Below the pieces are notes generated by a model. It did no database searches, was not told where the DNA came from, and saw nothing but the letters and a program-made list of their open reading frames with translations. A program made the position numbers and the translations under genes. A DNA stretch of 64,000 nt from Limnohabitans sp. (lineage in GTDB: Bacteria; Pseudomonadota; Gammaproteobacteria; Burkholderiales; Burkholderiaceae_C), in NCBI RefSeq assembly GCF_023910625.1, contig NZ_JAAVVW010000003.1, positions 682,001-746,000 of the forward strand. The letters are read 5' to 3'. Of this stretch, positions 29,664 through 38,889 are shown one piece after another (the stretch's first letter is position 1; each line of letters begins with the position of its first letter).

Positions 29664-29693
29664 TTTAACAAAAGCCGCCCTAAGGCGGCTCTT
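29664..29693 (-). terminator. Terminator-like hairpin between infC and rpmI
   Basis: AGCCGCC (29673-29679) pairs with GGCGGCT (29684-29690) around a four-base loop; on the minus strand it is followed by TTTTGTT. It lies between the infC stop (29728) and the rpmI start (29592), so it may attenuate expression of the two ribosomal protein genes. Confidence 0.65.
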
Positions 29694-29727
29694 GATTCAA
29701 CCAGCCCGAAAGCCGGTCAAATTCTTT

Positions 29728-30327
29728 TCAAGCCGATTCTGCAGGTGCAGAAACATCTGCAGTCTTACCACCCACAGCAGGCTTTTTACGGCCAGGCGCG
29801 ATCATCATGATCATCTGGCGGCCTTCCAGTTTAGGAAACTGCTCCACAATGATCGAATCGGCCAAATCGTCGCGAATTCGGTTGAGCAGCGCCAAACCCA
29901 ACTCTTGGTGGGTGATTTCACGACCACGAAAGCGCAAAGTGATTTTGCACTTGTCACCATCGGTCAAAAACCGGCGAATGTTGCGCATCTTGATGTTGTA
30001 GTCACCGTCGTCCGTACCCGGGCGGAACTTGACTTCCTTGATGTCAATGACCGTTTGCTTGGCTTTGGCTTCTGCCGCACGCTTTTGCTCTTGGTACTTG
30101 AACTTGCCGTAGTCCATCAGACGGCACACAGGCGGGCTGGCGGTGGCGGCAATTTCAACCAAGTCCACATCCATTTCACCAGCAAGACGCAAGGCCTCTG
30201 CAAGTGACAGGATGCCCATGGGTTCATTTTCAGGGCCGGAAACACGGACTTCTGGGGCCATGATTTCACGGTTCAAACGGTGTTTACGTTCTTCGCGTTG
30301 GCGACGATCACGAAATTCGGTAGCGAT
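29728..30327 (-). CDS. infC: Translation initiation factor IF-3 (AUC start)
   Basis: 199-residue IF-3, which dissociates 70S ribosomes and proofreads initiator tRNA. The N-domain ([19 protein letters not shown]), the linker ([14 protein letters not shown]) and the C-domain ([13 protein letters not shown]) are intact, with a short Ala/Pro-rich tail. No ATG or GTG gives a normal N-terminus: the first ATG falls inside the conserved REIMAPEV. An ATC at 30325-30327 has AAGGA seven bases upstream and yields [20 protein letters not shown], a typical betaproteobacterial N-terminus. infC genes are known to use rare start codons such as AUU, which lets IF-3 limit its own synthesis. Confidence 0.93.
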   Translation of the reverse strand: MATEFRDRRQREERKHRLNREIMAPEVRVSGPENEPMGILSLAEALRLAGEMDVDLVEIAATASPPVCRLMDYGKFKYQEQKRAAEAKAKQTVIDIKEVKFRPGTDDGDYNIKMRNIRRFLTDGDKCKITLRFRGREITHQELGLALLNRIRDDLADSIIVEQFPKLEGRQMIMMIAPGRKKPAVGGKTADVSAPAESA

Positions 30328-30412
30328 GACTCAATCCTTTACGGAAAAAACTGCAAAAAGCAGCCCAACCGTCTTTGTGCCCACGGGCCAAAGCTTGTGG
30401 CGAAACTCACCT

Positions 30413-32332
30413 TCAGGCTTTAGAAGCGATGTCGGCAGCAATGAGTTCAATGAACGCATCGATCGACATCACACCGAGGTCTTGGTTACCCCGGGCGCGC
30501 ACAGCGACGGTACCTGCTGCCTTTTCCTTGTCGCCAGCGACAAGAATATAAGGCAGCTTTTGCAACGAATGCTCTCGTATTTTATACGTGATTTTTTCGT
30601 TTCGCAGGTCCACTTGAACCCTAAGGCCTTGATTTGACACCGATTTTTGCAGTTTTGCAGCGATTTCACGACAGTAATCGGACTGTGCATCGGTGATGTT
30701 GAGCACAGAAACTTGGAGGGGGGCCAGCCAAGTGGGCAAAGCCCCGGCGTGCTGCTCGACCAAAATACCAATAAAACGCTCCATGCTGCCCACGATGGCG
30801 CGGTGAAGAATCACCGGCCTCTGGCGCGTGCCATCTTCGGCCACGTACTCTGCATCAAGGCGTTCAGACAAGTTGAAATCCACCTGGATGGTGCCGCACT
30901 GCCACTCACGGCCAATTGCGTCTTTCAGGGTGTATTCAATCTTCGGCCCGTAAAAAGCACCGTCACCTTCGGAGATCACGAACTCGCATTCCGAGTGACG
31001 CAAACTGTCCATCAAAGCTTTTTCGGCTTTGTCCCACAACTCATCCGAGCCAATTCGCGCAGCCGGTCGTGTAGAAACTTTGTACAAGATGTTGTTGAAA
31101 CCGAAATCGGCATAAACTCTTTTGAGCACTTTGGTGAAGTCGTCGCACTCGGGCAAGATTTGGTTTTCGGTGCAAAAAATGTGACCGTCGTCTTGGGTGA
31201 AACCGCGCACGCGCATGATGCCGTGCAAACCGCCAGAAGGCTCGTTGCGGTGGCACTGGCCAAATTCGCCATACCGCAATGGCAAGTCACGGTAGCTCTT
31301 CATGCCTTGCTTGAAGATCAGGATGTGCCCCGGACAGTTCATCGGCTTCAGCGCGTAATCGCGCTTTTCCGACTCGGTGGTGAACATGTTGTCACGGTAC
31401 TTGTCCCAGTGACCGGTTTTTTCCCAGAGCGTTTTGTCCAACAGCTGGGGACCTTTGACCTCTTGGTAGCCACTGTCGCGGTAGACCTGCCGCATGTACT
31501 GCTCAACGGTTTGCCAAACGGTCCAGCCTTTGGGATGCCAAAACACCAAGCCTGGCGCGTGTTCATCGATGTGGAATAAGTCCAGCTCTCGGCCCAATTT
31601 GCGATGGTCTCGCTTTTCGGCTTCTTCAAGACGAGTCAAATACAGTTGCAAATCTTCTTTGCTGGCCCAAGCCGTACCATAAACACGCTGCAGCATCTCG
31701 TTTTTGCTGTCACCGCGCCAATAAGCACCGGCCACCTTCATCAGCTTGAAGTGTTTGAGCTTGCCCGTGCTGGGCACATGAGGCCCACGGCACAAGTCTT
31801 CGAATTCACCCTCACGGTAGAGACTGACCTGCTCACCCGCCGGAATGGCATCAATGATCTCCGCTTTGTAATGTTCGCCAAGACCCTTGAAATAGGCCAC
31901 AGCTTCGTCACGCGGCAAAACACGGCGCACCAAAGGTTCATCTTTGGCGGCCAAGTCCGCCATTTTCTTTTCAATGGCGACCAAATCTTCCGGGGTGAAG
32001 GGTCGCGAGTAAGAAAAATCGTAATAAAAGCCGTTGTCAATCACAGGTCCGATCGTGACCTGAGCATCCGGAAACAGGCTTTTGACCGCATAAGCCAACA
32101 AGTGCGCTGAAGAGTGGCGAATCAACTCCAAACCTTCAGGATCTTTTGCCGTGATGATGGAAAGCTTGGCGTTGTCAGACATGGAAAAACTGGAATCAAC
32201 CAGCTGGCCATCGACTTTGCCACCCAAAGCTGCCTTGGCCAAACCTGCTCCGATGGAGGCCGCAACCTCAGCAACCGTGACCGGACCTGGAAACTCTCGC
32301 AATGAGCCATCGGGAAGCGTAATTTGAACCAT
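30413..32332 (-). CDS. thrS: Threonine-tRNA ligase
   Basis: 639-residue class II synthetase. Domains in order: TGS (about residues 1-62, [14 protein letters not shown]), editing domain (about 65-225, with [12 protein letters not shown] and C-R-G-P-H), catalytic core (about 245-535, with zinc ligand in [10 protein letters not shown] and motif 2 [15 protein letters not shown]), and C-terminal anticodon-binding domain (about 540-639). The ATG at 32332 is chosen because it begins the TGS domain. It is followed by infC on the same strand after 85 bases, the classical thrS-infC order, and is divergent from icd. Confidence 0.97.
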   Translation of the reverse strand: MVQITLPDGSLREFPGPVTVAEVAASIGAGLAKAALGGKVDGQLVDSSFSMSDNAKLSIITAKDPEGLELIRHSSAHLLAYAVKSLFPDAQVTIGPVIDNGFYYDFSYSRPFTPEDLVAIEKKMADLAAKDEPLVRRVLPRDEAVAYFKGLGEHYKAEIIDAIPAGEQVSLYREGEFEDLCRGPHVPSTGKLKHFKLMKVAGAYWRGDSKNEMLQRVYGTAWASKEDLQLYLTRLEEAEKRDHRKLGRELDLFHIDEHAPGLVFWHPKGWTVWQTVEQYMRQVYRDSGYQEVKGPQLLDKTLWEKTGHWDKYRDNMFTTESEKRDYALKPMNCPGHILIFKQGMKSYRDLPLRYGEFGQCHRNEPSGGLHGIMRVRGFTQDDGHIFCTENQILPECDDFTKVLKRVYADFGFNNILYKVSTRPAARIGSDELWDKAEKALMDSLRHSECEFVISEGDGAFYGPKIEYTLKDAIGREWQCGTIQVDFNLSERLDAEYVAEDGTRQRPVILHRAIVGSMERFIGILVEQHAGALPTWLAPLQVSVLNITDAQSDYCREIAAKLQKSVSNQGLRVQVDLRNEKITYKIREHSLQKLPYILVAGDKEKAAGTVAVRARGNQDLGVMSIDAFIELIAADIASKA

Positions 32333-32555
32333 GGGTATAAAACAAAAGCGCGGCCAATGGCAACGCAAAATGAAATGAACAACATCCTTCAATTTTCACA
32401 CATTTAGAAGCCAGATCAAAAGAACAGACTTGCGCACAATTGCTGATCAAAATACTCAGGCTCAAGACCTGAAATCGGTGATGTCGTCAGCCGATTGTCG
32501 GGATGCTTGGTTTAAGATAGTGGTCTTCTTTTTCATCTTGTAAAAAAGCACCACG

Positions 32556-34794
32556 ATGACTACGCCTACCGCACGACCCAAAATCATTTACACACTGACC
32601 GACGAAGCGCCATTGCTGGCTACGGCGGCTTTTCTTCCTGTCATTCGATCTTTCACCAAGCCTGCTGGCATTGATGTCCAAACCAGCGACATCTCTGTGG
32701 CTGCGCGAATCCTTGGGGAGTTTTCAGACATGCTGCCTACAGAGCAGCGTGCACCCAACAACTTGGCAGAATTGGGCAAGCTGACACTCAAGCCAGATGC
32801 CAACATCATCAAACTGCCCAACATCAGTGCTTCTGTGGGCCAGTTGACCGCGGCCATCAAAGAGTTGCAAGACAAGGGATACGCCCTGCCTAACTACCCA
32901 GATGCGCCTAAAACCGACGAAGAAAAAACCATCAAAGCACGTTACTCCAAGTGCATTGGTTCCGCCGTCAACCCCGTTTTGCGCGAAGGTAACTCGGACC
33001 GCCGCGCGCCCAAAGCCGTCAAAGAATTCGCACGAAAAAACCCCCACAGCATGGCCGAGTGGAGCCAAGCCTCTCGATCACACGTCTCGCACATGCACGC
33101 GGGCGACTTTTACCATGGCGAAAAGTCCATGACCTTGGACCGCCCCCGCGATGTGAAGATGGAACTCATCACCAAGAGTGGCAAGACCATCGTGCTCAAA
33201 CCCAAGGTGGCTTTGCTCGACCGCGAAGTCATAGACAGCATGTTCATGAGCAAGAAAGCCTTGCTCGAGTTCTATGAAAAAGAAATCGAAGACGCCCATA
33301 ACACCGGTGTGATGTTCTCACTGCACGTGAAGGCCACCATGATGAAGGTCTCGCACCCCATCGTGTTCGGTCACTGCGTCAAGATTTTTTACAAAGATGC
33401 GTTCGCCAAACACGGCGCTTTGTTTAAAGAGTTGGGCGTCAACGTCAACAACGGCATGGCCGATCTTTACGCCAAGATCGCCACCCTGCCCCAGTCCAAG
33501 CAAGATGAAATCAAGCGCGACTTGCACGCTTGCCACGAAGGCCGCCCCGAGCTGGCCATGGTGGATTCGGCCAAGGGCATCACCAACTTCCACTCGCCCA
33601 ACGACGTGATCGTGGACGCCTCCATGCCCGCCATGATCCGCAACGGCGGCAAGATGTGGGGTGCTGACGGCCGCTTGAAAGACGTCAAGGCCGTGATGCC
33701 CGAATCGACCTTCGCCCGCATCTACCAGGAGATGATCAACTTCTGCAAATGGCACGGTGCGTTCGATCCCAAGACCATGGGCACCGTGCCCAACGTCGGC
33801 CTGATGGCCCAGCAAGCCGAAGAATACGGCTCGCACGACAAGACCTTTGAAATCCAAGAAGATGGCGTGGCCAACATCACCGACATCAACACGGGCGAAG
33901 TGCTCCTGTCTGAAAACGTGGAAGAAGGCGACATCTGGCGGATGTGCCAGACCAAAGACGCGGCGATCCGTGACTGGGTCAAGTTGGCCGTCACGCGTGC
34001 ACGCAATTCCGGCATGCCCGTGGTGTTCTGGCTCGACCAGTACCGCCCACACGAAGCCCAGCTGATCACCAAGGTCAAGATGTACCTGCACGAGCACAAC
34101 ACGGCTGGTTTGGAAATCCAGATCATGAGCCAGGTGCGCGCCATGCGTTACACACTGGAGCGTGTGGTGCGCGGCTTCGACACCATCAGTGCCACCGGCA
34201 ACATCTTGCGCGACTACCTGACCGACCTGTTCCCGATCATGGAGTTGGGCACCTCGGCCAAGATGCTCTCCATCGTTCCCTTGATGGCCGGTGGCGGCAT
34301 GTACGAAACCGGCGCGGGCGGCTCGGCGCCCAAGCACGTGCAGCAACTGGTTGAAGAAAACCATCTGCGCTGGGATTCGCTGGGCGAGTTTTTGGCGCTG
34401 GCCGTGTCGCTGGAAGACTTGGGCCTGAAGACCGGCAACAAAAAGGCTGGCATTTTGGCAAAAACCTTGGATGCAGCCACAGGCAAGCTCTTGGACAACA
34501 ACAAGAACCCCTCGCCCAAAACGGGTCAGCTCGACAACCGCGGCAGTCAGTTTTATTTGGCCTATGTACTGGGCCCAAGAACTCGCCGCGCAAACCGAAG
34601 ACGCCGAATTGGCCAAGCAGTTTGAGCCTCTGGCCAAGACCCTCACCGCACAAGAAAAAGCCATCGTGGCCGAATTCGCTGCGGTGCAAGGCAAGCCAGT
34701 GGACATCGGTGGTTACTACTTCCCCTCACCCGAGAAGTTGCAAGCCATCATGTGCCCGAGCAAAACCTTCAACGAAGCCCTCAAGGCCATTTGA
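32556..34794 (+). pseudogene. icd: Monomeric NADP isocitrate dehydrogenase, frameshifted
   Basis: The monomeric type of isocitrate dehydrogenase (about 745 residues), which makes 2-oxoglutarate in the TCA cycle. The first frame runs from [19 protein letters not shown] to GSQFYLA (about residue 669) and then goes out of register. The next frame carries the rest, [19 protein letters not shown] to FNEALKAI. One extra base at about 34561-34563 explains it; without it the protein is full length. Both parts look under normal selection, so sequence error or a very recent mutation is likely. If real, the last about 75 residues would be replaced by about 20 unrelated ones. aceA converges from the other side. 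Confidence 0.93.
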
Positions 34795-34804
34795 CGTCAC
34801 GCAA

Positions 34805-34861
34805 GGCGCTCAAGTTCGCTTGAGCGCCAGACGCAAAAAGCCACCGCAAGGTGGCTTTTTT
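34805..34861 (+). terminator. Tandem hairpins and terminator of icd
   Basis: A perfect 10-bp stem GGCGCTCAAG/CTTGAGCGCC (34805-34828) is capped by a TTCG tetraloop. It is followed by a second hairpin GCCACC-GCAA-GGTGGC (34839-34854) with A residues before and TTTTTT after. The second is a strong intrinsic terminator for icd. The IS30 element begins seven bases later. Confidence 0.88.
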
Positions 34862-34867
34862 GTGGGG

Positions 34868-34891
34868 CGGATTCAAGTACGAACTGCAACA
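34868..34891 (+). repeat. IS30 element left inverted repeat
   Basis: Begins CGGATTCAAGTACGA and continues ACTGCAACA. It is the inverse of the repeat at 35900-35923 except for two central bases (AC here, GG there). The transposase stop codon lies inside it. Confidence 0.9.
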
Positions 34892-35823
34892 CGGTTTAAC
34901 GTGGCGTGAAACACCTCGTGGGGTGTCTTGAATCCGAGCCGCTTTCTGGGCCGGTGATTCAATCTGTTTTCGATCATAGTCAACTCCTCATCAGTGACAG
35001 TCTCCATGCGCCGCTTCTTGGGAATGTATTGCCGCAGCAAACCATTGAAGTTCTCGTTGCTGCCGCGCTGCCAGCTGCAATACGGATCGGCAAAGTAGGT
35101 CTGGATGCCAAGGGTCTGATCGATGGCCTGGTGATCCGCAAACTCTTTGCCGTTGTCCACCGTCAAAGTTTTCACCCGTGAGTTCCAAGGCTTGAGTTTG
35201 GCTTCAATGGCCCGGCCCACCAAATCAGCTGACTTGTTGGGCACTTTGGCCAACAATGCAAAGCCGCTTTCGCGCTCGACCAGTGTCACGATGGCTTGTT
35301 TGTGAGCCGCGCCAATGACAGTGTCACCCTCCCAGTGGCCCACTTGCTTGCGATCTTCAATGTGACTTGGTCTCTCGCTGATCGGGCGGCGGTTCGGGAT
35401 TTGCCCGCGCCTGTCACGCCCGCACAGGTGGCGCTTGCGCCGAGGCTTTTGACTCCGCAGGTGGGCGTGTAAACCACCGCCAGCGGCTTTGTTCGCATAC
35501 ACATGCAAGTAAACGCTCTCGTGGCTGACCGCCACCTTGCCTGCAATCTGCTCGGGGCTCCATTGAATGCCAAGGTAGAAGTCCACATCGGCCCAGACCT
35601 TGGGATCTAAACGGCGGGCATTACGGCTGCACTGGGCCCTCTCAGACGCCTTGGCGCAAGCTTGCTCGGCGCGATAGCCACGCTGACCACGGCCACGGCT
35701 GAGTTCGCGGCTGATGGTGCTGCGGCTCCTGCCCAGTGATCGGGCGATCTGGCTGATGGTCTGTTTGGCTTTCAAGAGGCTGTGAATTTGGTATCGTTCT
35801 TCTCGGCTGAGGTGCTTGTACAT
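34873..35823 (-). CDS. IS30-family transposase
   Basis: 316-residue DDE transposase. The N-terminal helix-turn-helix (about residues 5-45, SREERYQIHSLL and SQIARSLGRSRSTISREL) binds the element ends. The rve/DDE catalytic core has its first Asp in GHWEGDTVIG, second in LTVDNGKEFADH and Glu in QRGSNENFNGLLRQ, all at IS30-type spacing. The C-terminal NRLNHRPRKRLGFKTPHEVF motif is also IS30-typical. The ATG at 35823 is preferred to an in-frame upstream start (35880) because it gives the standard MYKHLSREERYQI start. It is apparently functional. Confidence 0.94.
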   Translation of the reverse strand: MYKHLSREERYQIHSLLKAKQTISQIARSLGRSRSTISRELSRGRGQRGYRAEQACAKASERAQCSRNARRLDPKVWADVDFYLGIQWSPEQIAGKVAVSHESVYLHVYANKAAGGGLHAHLRSQKPRRKRHLCGRDRRGQIPNRRPISERPSHIEDRKQVGHWEGDTVIGAAHKQAIVTLVERESGFALLAKVPNKSADLVGRAIEAKLKPWNSRVKTLTVDNGKEFADHQAIDQTLGIQTYFADPYCSWQRGSNENFNGLLRQYIPKKRRMETVTDEELTMIENRLNHRPRKRLGFKTPHEVFHATLNRVAVRT

Positions 35824-35899
35824 CTGGCAACTTGGACTTGGTGGTTTGAGTGGCCATGATGCCTTGACATCCTCAGCCACCCGTTACCGGGTTTATCTT

Positions 35900-35923
35900 T
35901 GTTGCACCTCGTACTTGAATCCG
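35900..35923 (-). repeat. IS30 element right inverted repeat
   Basis: Read on the minus strand it begins CGGATTCAAGTACGA and continues GGTGCAACA, matching the left repeat at 22 of 24 positions. The aceA terminator starts seven bases beyond it. Confidence 0.9.
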
Positions 35924-35929
35924 CCTGGG

Positions 35930-35953
35930 TAAAAAACCTGCCCGAAGGCAGGC
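35930..35953 (-). terminator. Intrinsic terminator of aceA
   Basis: On the minus strand CCTGCC-TTCG-GGCAGG forms a perfect 6-bp stem with a TTCG tetraloop and is followed directly by TTTTTT. It begins about ten bases after the aceA stop codon. Confidence 0.92.
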
Positions 35954-35963
35954 CATCAGCAGA

Positions 35964-37295
35964 TCAGTGGAACTGCTCTTCTTCGGTAGAACCGGTCAAA
36001 GCCTTCACCGAGGACGAGCCGCCTTGGATCACGGTGGTCACGTCGTCGAAGTAGCCTGCGCCGACTTCTTGCTGGTGCGACACGAAGGTGTAACCCTTGT
36101 CGCGTGCTGCAAATTCTGGCTCTTGAACCATGTTGACGTAGTGCTTCATGCCTTCGCCGTTGGCGTATGCATTGGCGAACTGGAAAGTGTTGTACCAGTT
36201 GATGTGGATACCCGCCAATGTGATGAACTGGTACTTGTAACCCAGCGCCGACAGGTCTTCTTGAAAAGAAGCGATCTGGCTGTCGTTGAGGTTTTTCTTC
36301 CAGTTGAATGATGGCGAGCAGTTGTACGACAGCAGCTTGCCGGGGCAGGCTGCGTGCACGGCTTGCGCGAATTCGCGGGCGAAGCCGATGTCTGGCACAC
36401 CCGTTTCGCACCACACCAAATCAGCGTAAGGAGCATACGCAACGCCACGACTGATGGCTTGCTCCAAACCGTTTTTGACACGGTAAAAACCCTCTTGGGT
36501 GCGCTCCCCAGTCAAAAATGGCTTGTCGTTGGCGTCGTGGTCAGAAGTGATCAAGTTTGCAGCTTCAGCGTCGGTACGGGCCAACACGATGGTCGATACG
36601 CCCATGACGTCGGCAGCAAAACGGGCAGAGATCAATTTTTCGCAGGCTTCTTGGGTCGGCACCAAGACTTTACCGCCCATGTGACCGCATTTTTTCACAG
36701 CAGCCAACTGGTCTTCAAAGTGTACGCCGGCAGCGCCTGATGCAATCATGTTCTTCATCAATTCGAACGCATTCAACACACCACCGAAACCAGCTTCAGC
36801 ATCGGCCACGATGGGCAGGAAGTAGTCGATGAAGTCTTTGGAACCTGGCTCGATGCCACGGCCCCATTGGATTTCATCAGCGCGCTTGAAGGTGTTGTTG
36901 ATGCGGCGAACCATGGTGGGCACCGAGTCGTATGCGTACAGCGACTGGTCAGGGTACATGGTTTCGGAGGTGTTGCCGTCGGCGGCCACTTGCCATCCCG
37001 ACAGGTAAACAGCTTCCAGACCGGCTTTGGCTTGCTGCATGGCTTGACCAGCACTGATGGCGCCGAAGGCATTGACATACCCTTTTTTGGCCCCACCGTT
37101 GACTTTCTCCCAGAGCTTTTCTGCACCACGCTTGGCCAAGGTGTGCTCGATGGGCATGCTGCCGCGCAGACGCACAACGTCAGCGGCGGTGTAACCGCGC
37201 TTGACACCCCTCCAACGGGGGTTGGTCGCCCAATCTTTTTCAAGTGCTGCAATTTGTTGTTCGCGGCTCATTTGTTGAGTGATATCTGCTGGCAT
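35964..37295 (-). CDS. aceA: Isocitrate lyase
   Basis: 443-residue cytoplasmic enzyme that cleaves isocitrate to glyoxylate and succinate, the first step of the glyoxylate shunt used for growth on acetate and fatty acids. The catalytic-loop signature KKCGHMGGKV (about residue 201) with its active cysteine is intact. LSYNCSPSFNWKK and EDQLAAVKK are further conserved blocks. Start: ATG at 37295 preceded by AAGGAG at good spacing. It converges with icd, which competes for the same substrate. No isocitrate dehydrogenase kinase gene is seen nearby, and malate synthase is not in the window. Twin palindromes upstream suggest repressor control. Confidence 0.97.
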   Translation of the reverse strand: MPADITQQMSREQQIAALEKDWATNPRWRGVKRGYTAADVVRLRGSMPIEHTLAKRGAEKLWEKVNGGAKKGYVNAFGAISAGQAMQQAKAGLEAVYLSGWQVAADGNTSETMYPDQSLYAYDSVPTMVRRINNTFKRADEIQWGRGIEPGSKDFIDYFLPIVADAEAGFGGVLNAFELMKNMIASGAAGVHFEDQLAAVKKCGHMGGKVLVPTQEACEKLISARFAADVMGVSTIVLARTDAEAANLITSDHDANDKPFLTGERTQEGFYRVKNGLEQAISRGVAYAPYADLVWCETGVPDIGFAREFAQAVHAACPGKLLSYNCSPSFNWKKNLNDSQIASFQEDLSALGYKYQFITLAGIHINWYNTFQFANAYANGEGMKHYVNMVQEPEFAARDKGYTFVSHQQEVGAGYFDDVTTVIQGGSSSVKALTGSTEEEQFH

Positions 37296-37829
37296 GGAGA
37301 ACTCCTTTGGTCGAGTGGATATTTGGCGACATGACTTCAATACCTGATGTCGTTGAGTCGATCTTAACTCTTATATAAGACAATAAACACATCCTATGTC
37401 TTATACAAGACATAAATTTTATTCATTGAAATCAAAGAGTTGCACAACATTTTTTGCATTAATGAATATTTTTTCATAATAATGAATAAAAGTTCAATAC
37501 AGAGTCCTCTATATTTCACATTGGAAAAAGAAAAAGCGGGGCATGAAACATTCAGGAGGGAGCAGAACACTCAGAGCGTGCACACCACGACAAGAGGTCA
37601 CCCAGGTAAGGCCCCAAGAGAACTCGACATCCACGAGGAAACATTGAGCCGCATAAAGACAAGATGAAAAGCAGGGAAAAAACACAAAAAGACGGGTAAA
37701 TCAGCAACAACACCTAGATAAAAATGACTTTTTTACTTGAGAACAGAGCCTTTCTCAATTAGCATCACAGAGGCTGTAAACACATCGTTTCTCAGCGGCG
37801 AACCCACTTCCGAACTAAGGAATTTCATC
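37296..37829. other. AT-rich 534-bp gap between aceA and the SWIB gene
   Basis: Divergent intergenic region, clearly more AT-rich than its neighbours around 37360-37540. Besides the twin palindromes at 37369-37413 it holds no convincing gene. An in-frame stretch from 37482 to 37667 on the plus strand (about 61 codons) lacks a ribosome site and resembles no family known to me. Promoters for aceA (minus) and the SWIB gene (plus) must lie here. Confidence 0.6.
37369..37413. promoter_or_regulatory. Twin palindromic operator candidates upstream of aceA
   Basis: Perfect palindrome TCTTATATAAGA (37369-37380) and near-perfect ATGTCTTATACAAGACAT (37396-37413) share the core TCTTATAyAAGA. Their centres are 30 bp apart, about three helical turns, so dimers could bind the same DNA face. 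They lie about 75-120 bp upstream of the aceA start. Such AT-rich two-fold sites suit a GntR-like regulator (inference). Confidence 0.6.
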
Positions 37830-38222
37830 ATGGCAACTGCGAAAAAATCCCCGGCCAAAAAAGCTGCTGCTCCAGCTAAAAAAGCAGCTTCGGCTTCCAA
37901 GGCTGCTCCAGCCAAAAAAGCTGCTGCTCCAGCTAAAAAGGTGGCTGCCAAAAAAGCTGCCCCTGCGAAAAAACGTACCCCTAATCCTGCCTTCATGAAG
38001 GCTCTGACCCCCAGCTCCGCATTGGCCGCAGTGGTCGGTGCCACCCCGCTGCCACGCACCGAGGTGGTCAGCAAGATGTGGGTTTACATCAAAAAGCACA
38101 AGTTGCAAGACGCAACCAACCGTCGTGCGATCAACGCCGACGACAAACTCAAGGCTGTGTTCGGCAAGGCCCAGGTCACCATGTTCGAAATGGCCGGCCT
38201 GATCGGCAAGCATTTGAAGTGA
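37830..38222 (+). CDS. SWIB/MDM2-domain protein with histone H1-like tail
   Basis: 130 residues. The first about 52 are almost only Ala, Lys and Pro in repeats of the type PAKKAAA, like bacterial histone H1-like DNA-compacting tails. From about residue 55 a SWIB/MDM2 domain follows (LPRTEVVSKMWVYIKKHKLQ, then RRAINADDKLKAVFG and MFEMAGLIGKHL). The protein is probably nucleoid-associated; its precise role is unknown. The ATG at 37830 is preceded by AAGGA; upstream in-frame sequence (to 37737) has no such site. The gene ends 12 bases before the decayed intron. Confidence 0.88.
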   Translation: MATAKKSPAKKAAAPAKKAASASKAAPAKKAAAPAKKVAAKKAAPAKKRTPNPAFMKALTPSSALAAVVGATPLPRTEVVSKMWVYIKKHKLQDATNRRAINADDKLKAVFGKAQVTMFEMAGLIGKHLK

Positions 38223-38234
38223 TTCGGATGCTGG

Positions 38235-38886
38235 ATCGGCATAGGGGGGGCTGCGATTTTCGCAGTCGCCCCTGACACACCACCCGGCATGCGGGTCCGC
38301 ACCGGGCGGTTCGAGAGCTTGAGGTCATGACAGCCTTGGCACTCCCAACCCATCAAAGTACGCAATCGTCAGCACCGTCTTGAGCATTCGGTCACTGTTT
38401 CGCCACCAGCGACGGCTGTTCACAGCCACTTGCCGCGCCACGTTTTCCTTTGCCCCCAGCGCCTTCAGTTCTCGGTAGATCGCCAGGGCCTCTTCCTATG
38501 CTTGAGCTGGATCGACCTCAACCGATGAGGCTGCCACTCGTCTAGCTCTCGTTGTTTGTCAACAAAGTTGTCCGCTTTTCTAAACGGCTACCGCCACGCT
38601 TTCTGGCGACCTCAGATGCTCCCGCGGCGGGTTGAGCCACGGGGGTGTACAGAGTTTTGTGTAAACGGGGCTGCGATCAGTCCTTGGGCATCCTGCCTGC
38701 AAACCGGTGGACAGTGCCAAGAAGCTCTCGCCGGAGTCAATGACCGTGACGCCGACCAAAGTAATTGTCGTCAAACATATCGTCAAACAGCTCGGTCACC
38801 CTCACGCAGTTGCCCTTCTCTTTGCTCACTGTGACCAGCTCGCAGCAGGACTTGCACCCGCAGGTATGCGCCCATGCTGGGCTCAC
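38235..38886 (-). mobile_element. Decayed group II intron remnant
   Basis: The outer parts match the intron at 54876-56528. 38235-38556 corresponds to its 3' end, including domain V (about 38277-38312, with an identical core), domain VI and the last codons of the maturase. 38794-38886 corresponds to its 5' end, including the G-T-G start (GTGAG instead of GTGCG). Nearly all of the maturase gene is gone, and about 237 bp of unrelated sequence sits in the middle, with GTGTACAGAGTTTTGTG that recalls IS256-type ends (weak). The 5' end lies four bases after the U-tract of a terminator on the same strand. Confidence 0.85.
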
Positions 38887-38889
38887 CAT

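Larger units (their letters stand above)
34868..35923 (-). mobile_element. IS30-family insertion sequence
   Basis: About 1056 bp bounded by 24-bp imperfect inverted repeats with one transposase gene on the minus strand. The element looks intact: repeats match at 22 of 24 positions and the transposase has all catalytic residues. It lies exactly between the icd terminator (ending 34861) and the aceA terminator (starting 35930), so it interrupts neither gene. No target duplication can be recognised with certainty at the ends. Confidence 0.92.

Noticed and set aside
33318-34706. 462-codon minus-strand open frame over icd
   Set aside because: It is antisense to icd, His/Val-rich and without recognisable domain.
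34862-35929. Target-site duplication of the IS30 element
   Set aside because: Flanks TGGGG and CCTGG show no direct repeat at any plausible border, so none is claimed.
37482-37667. Possible 61-codon plus-strand gene in the AT-rich region upstream of the SWIB gene
   Set aside because: No ribosome site, no recognisable family, composition like the surrounding non-coding DNA.
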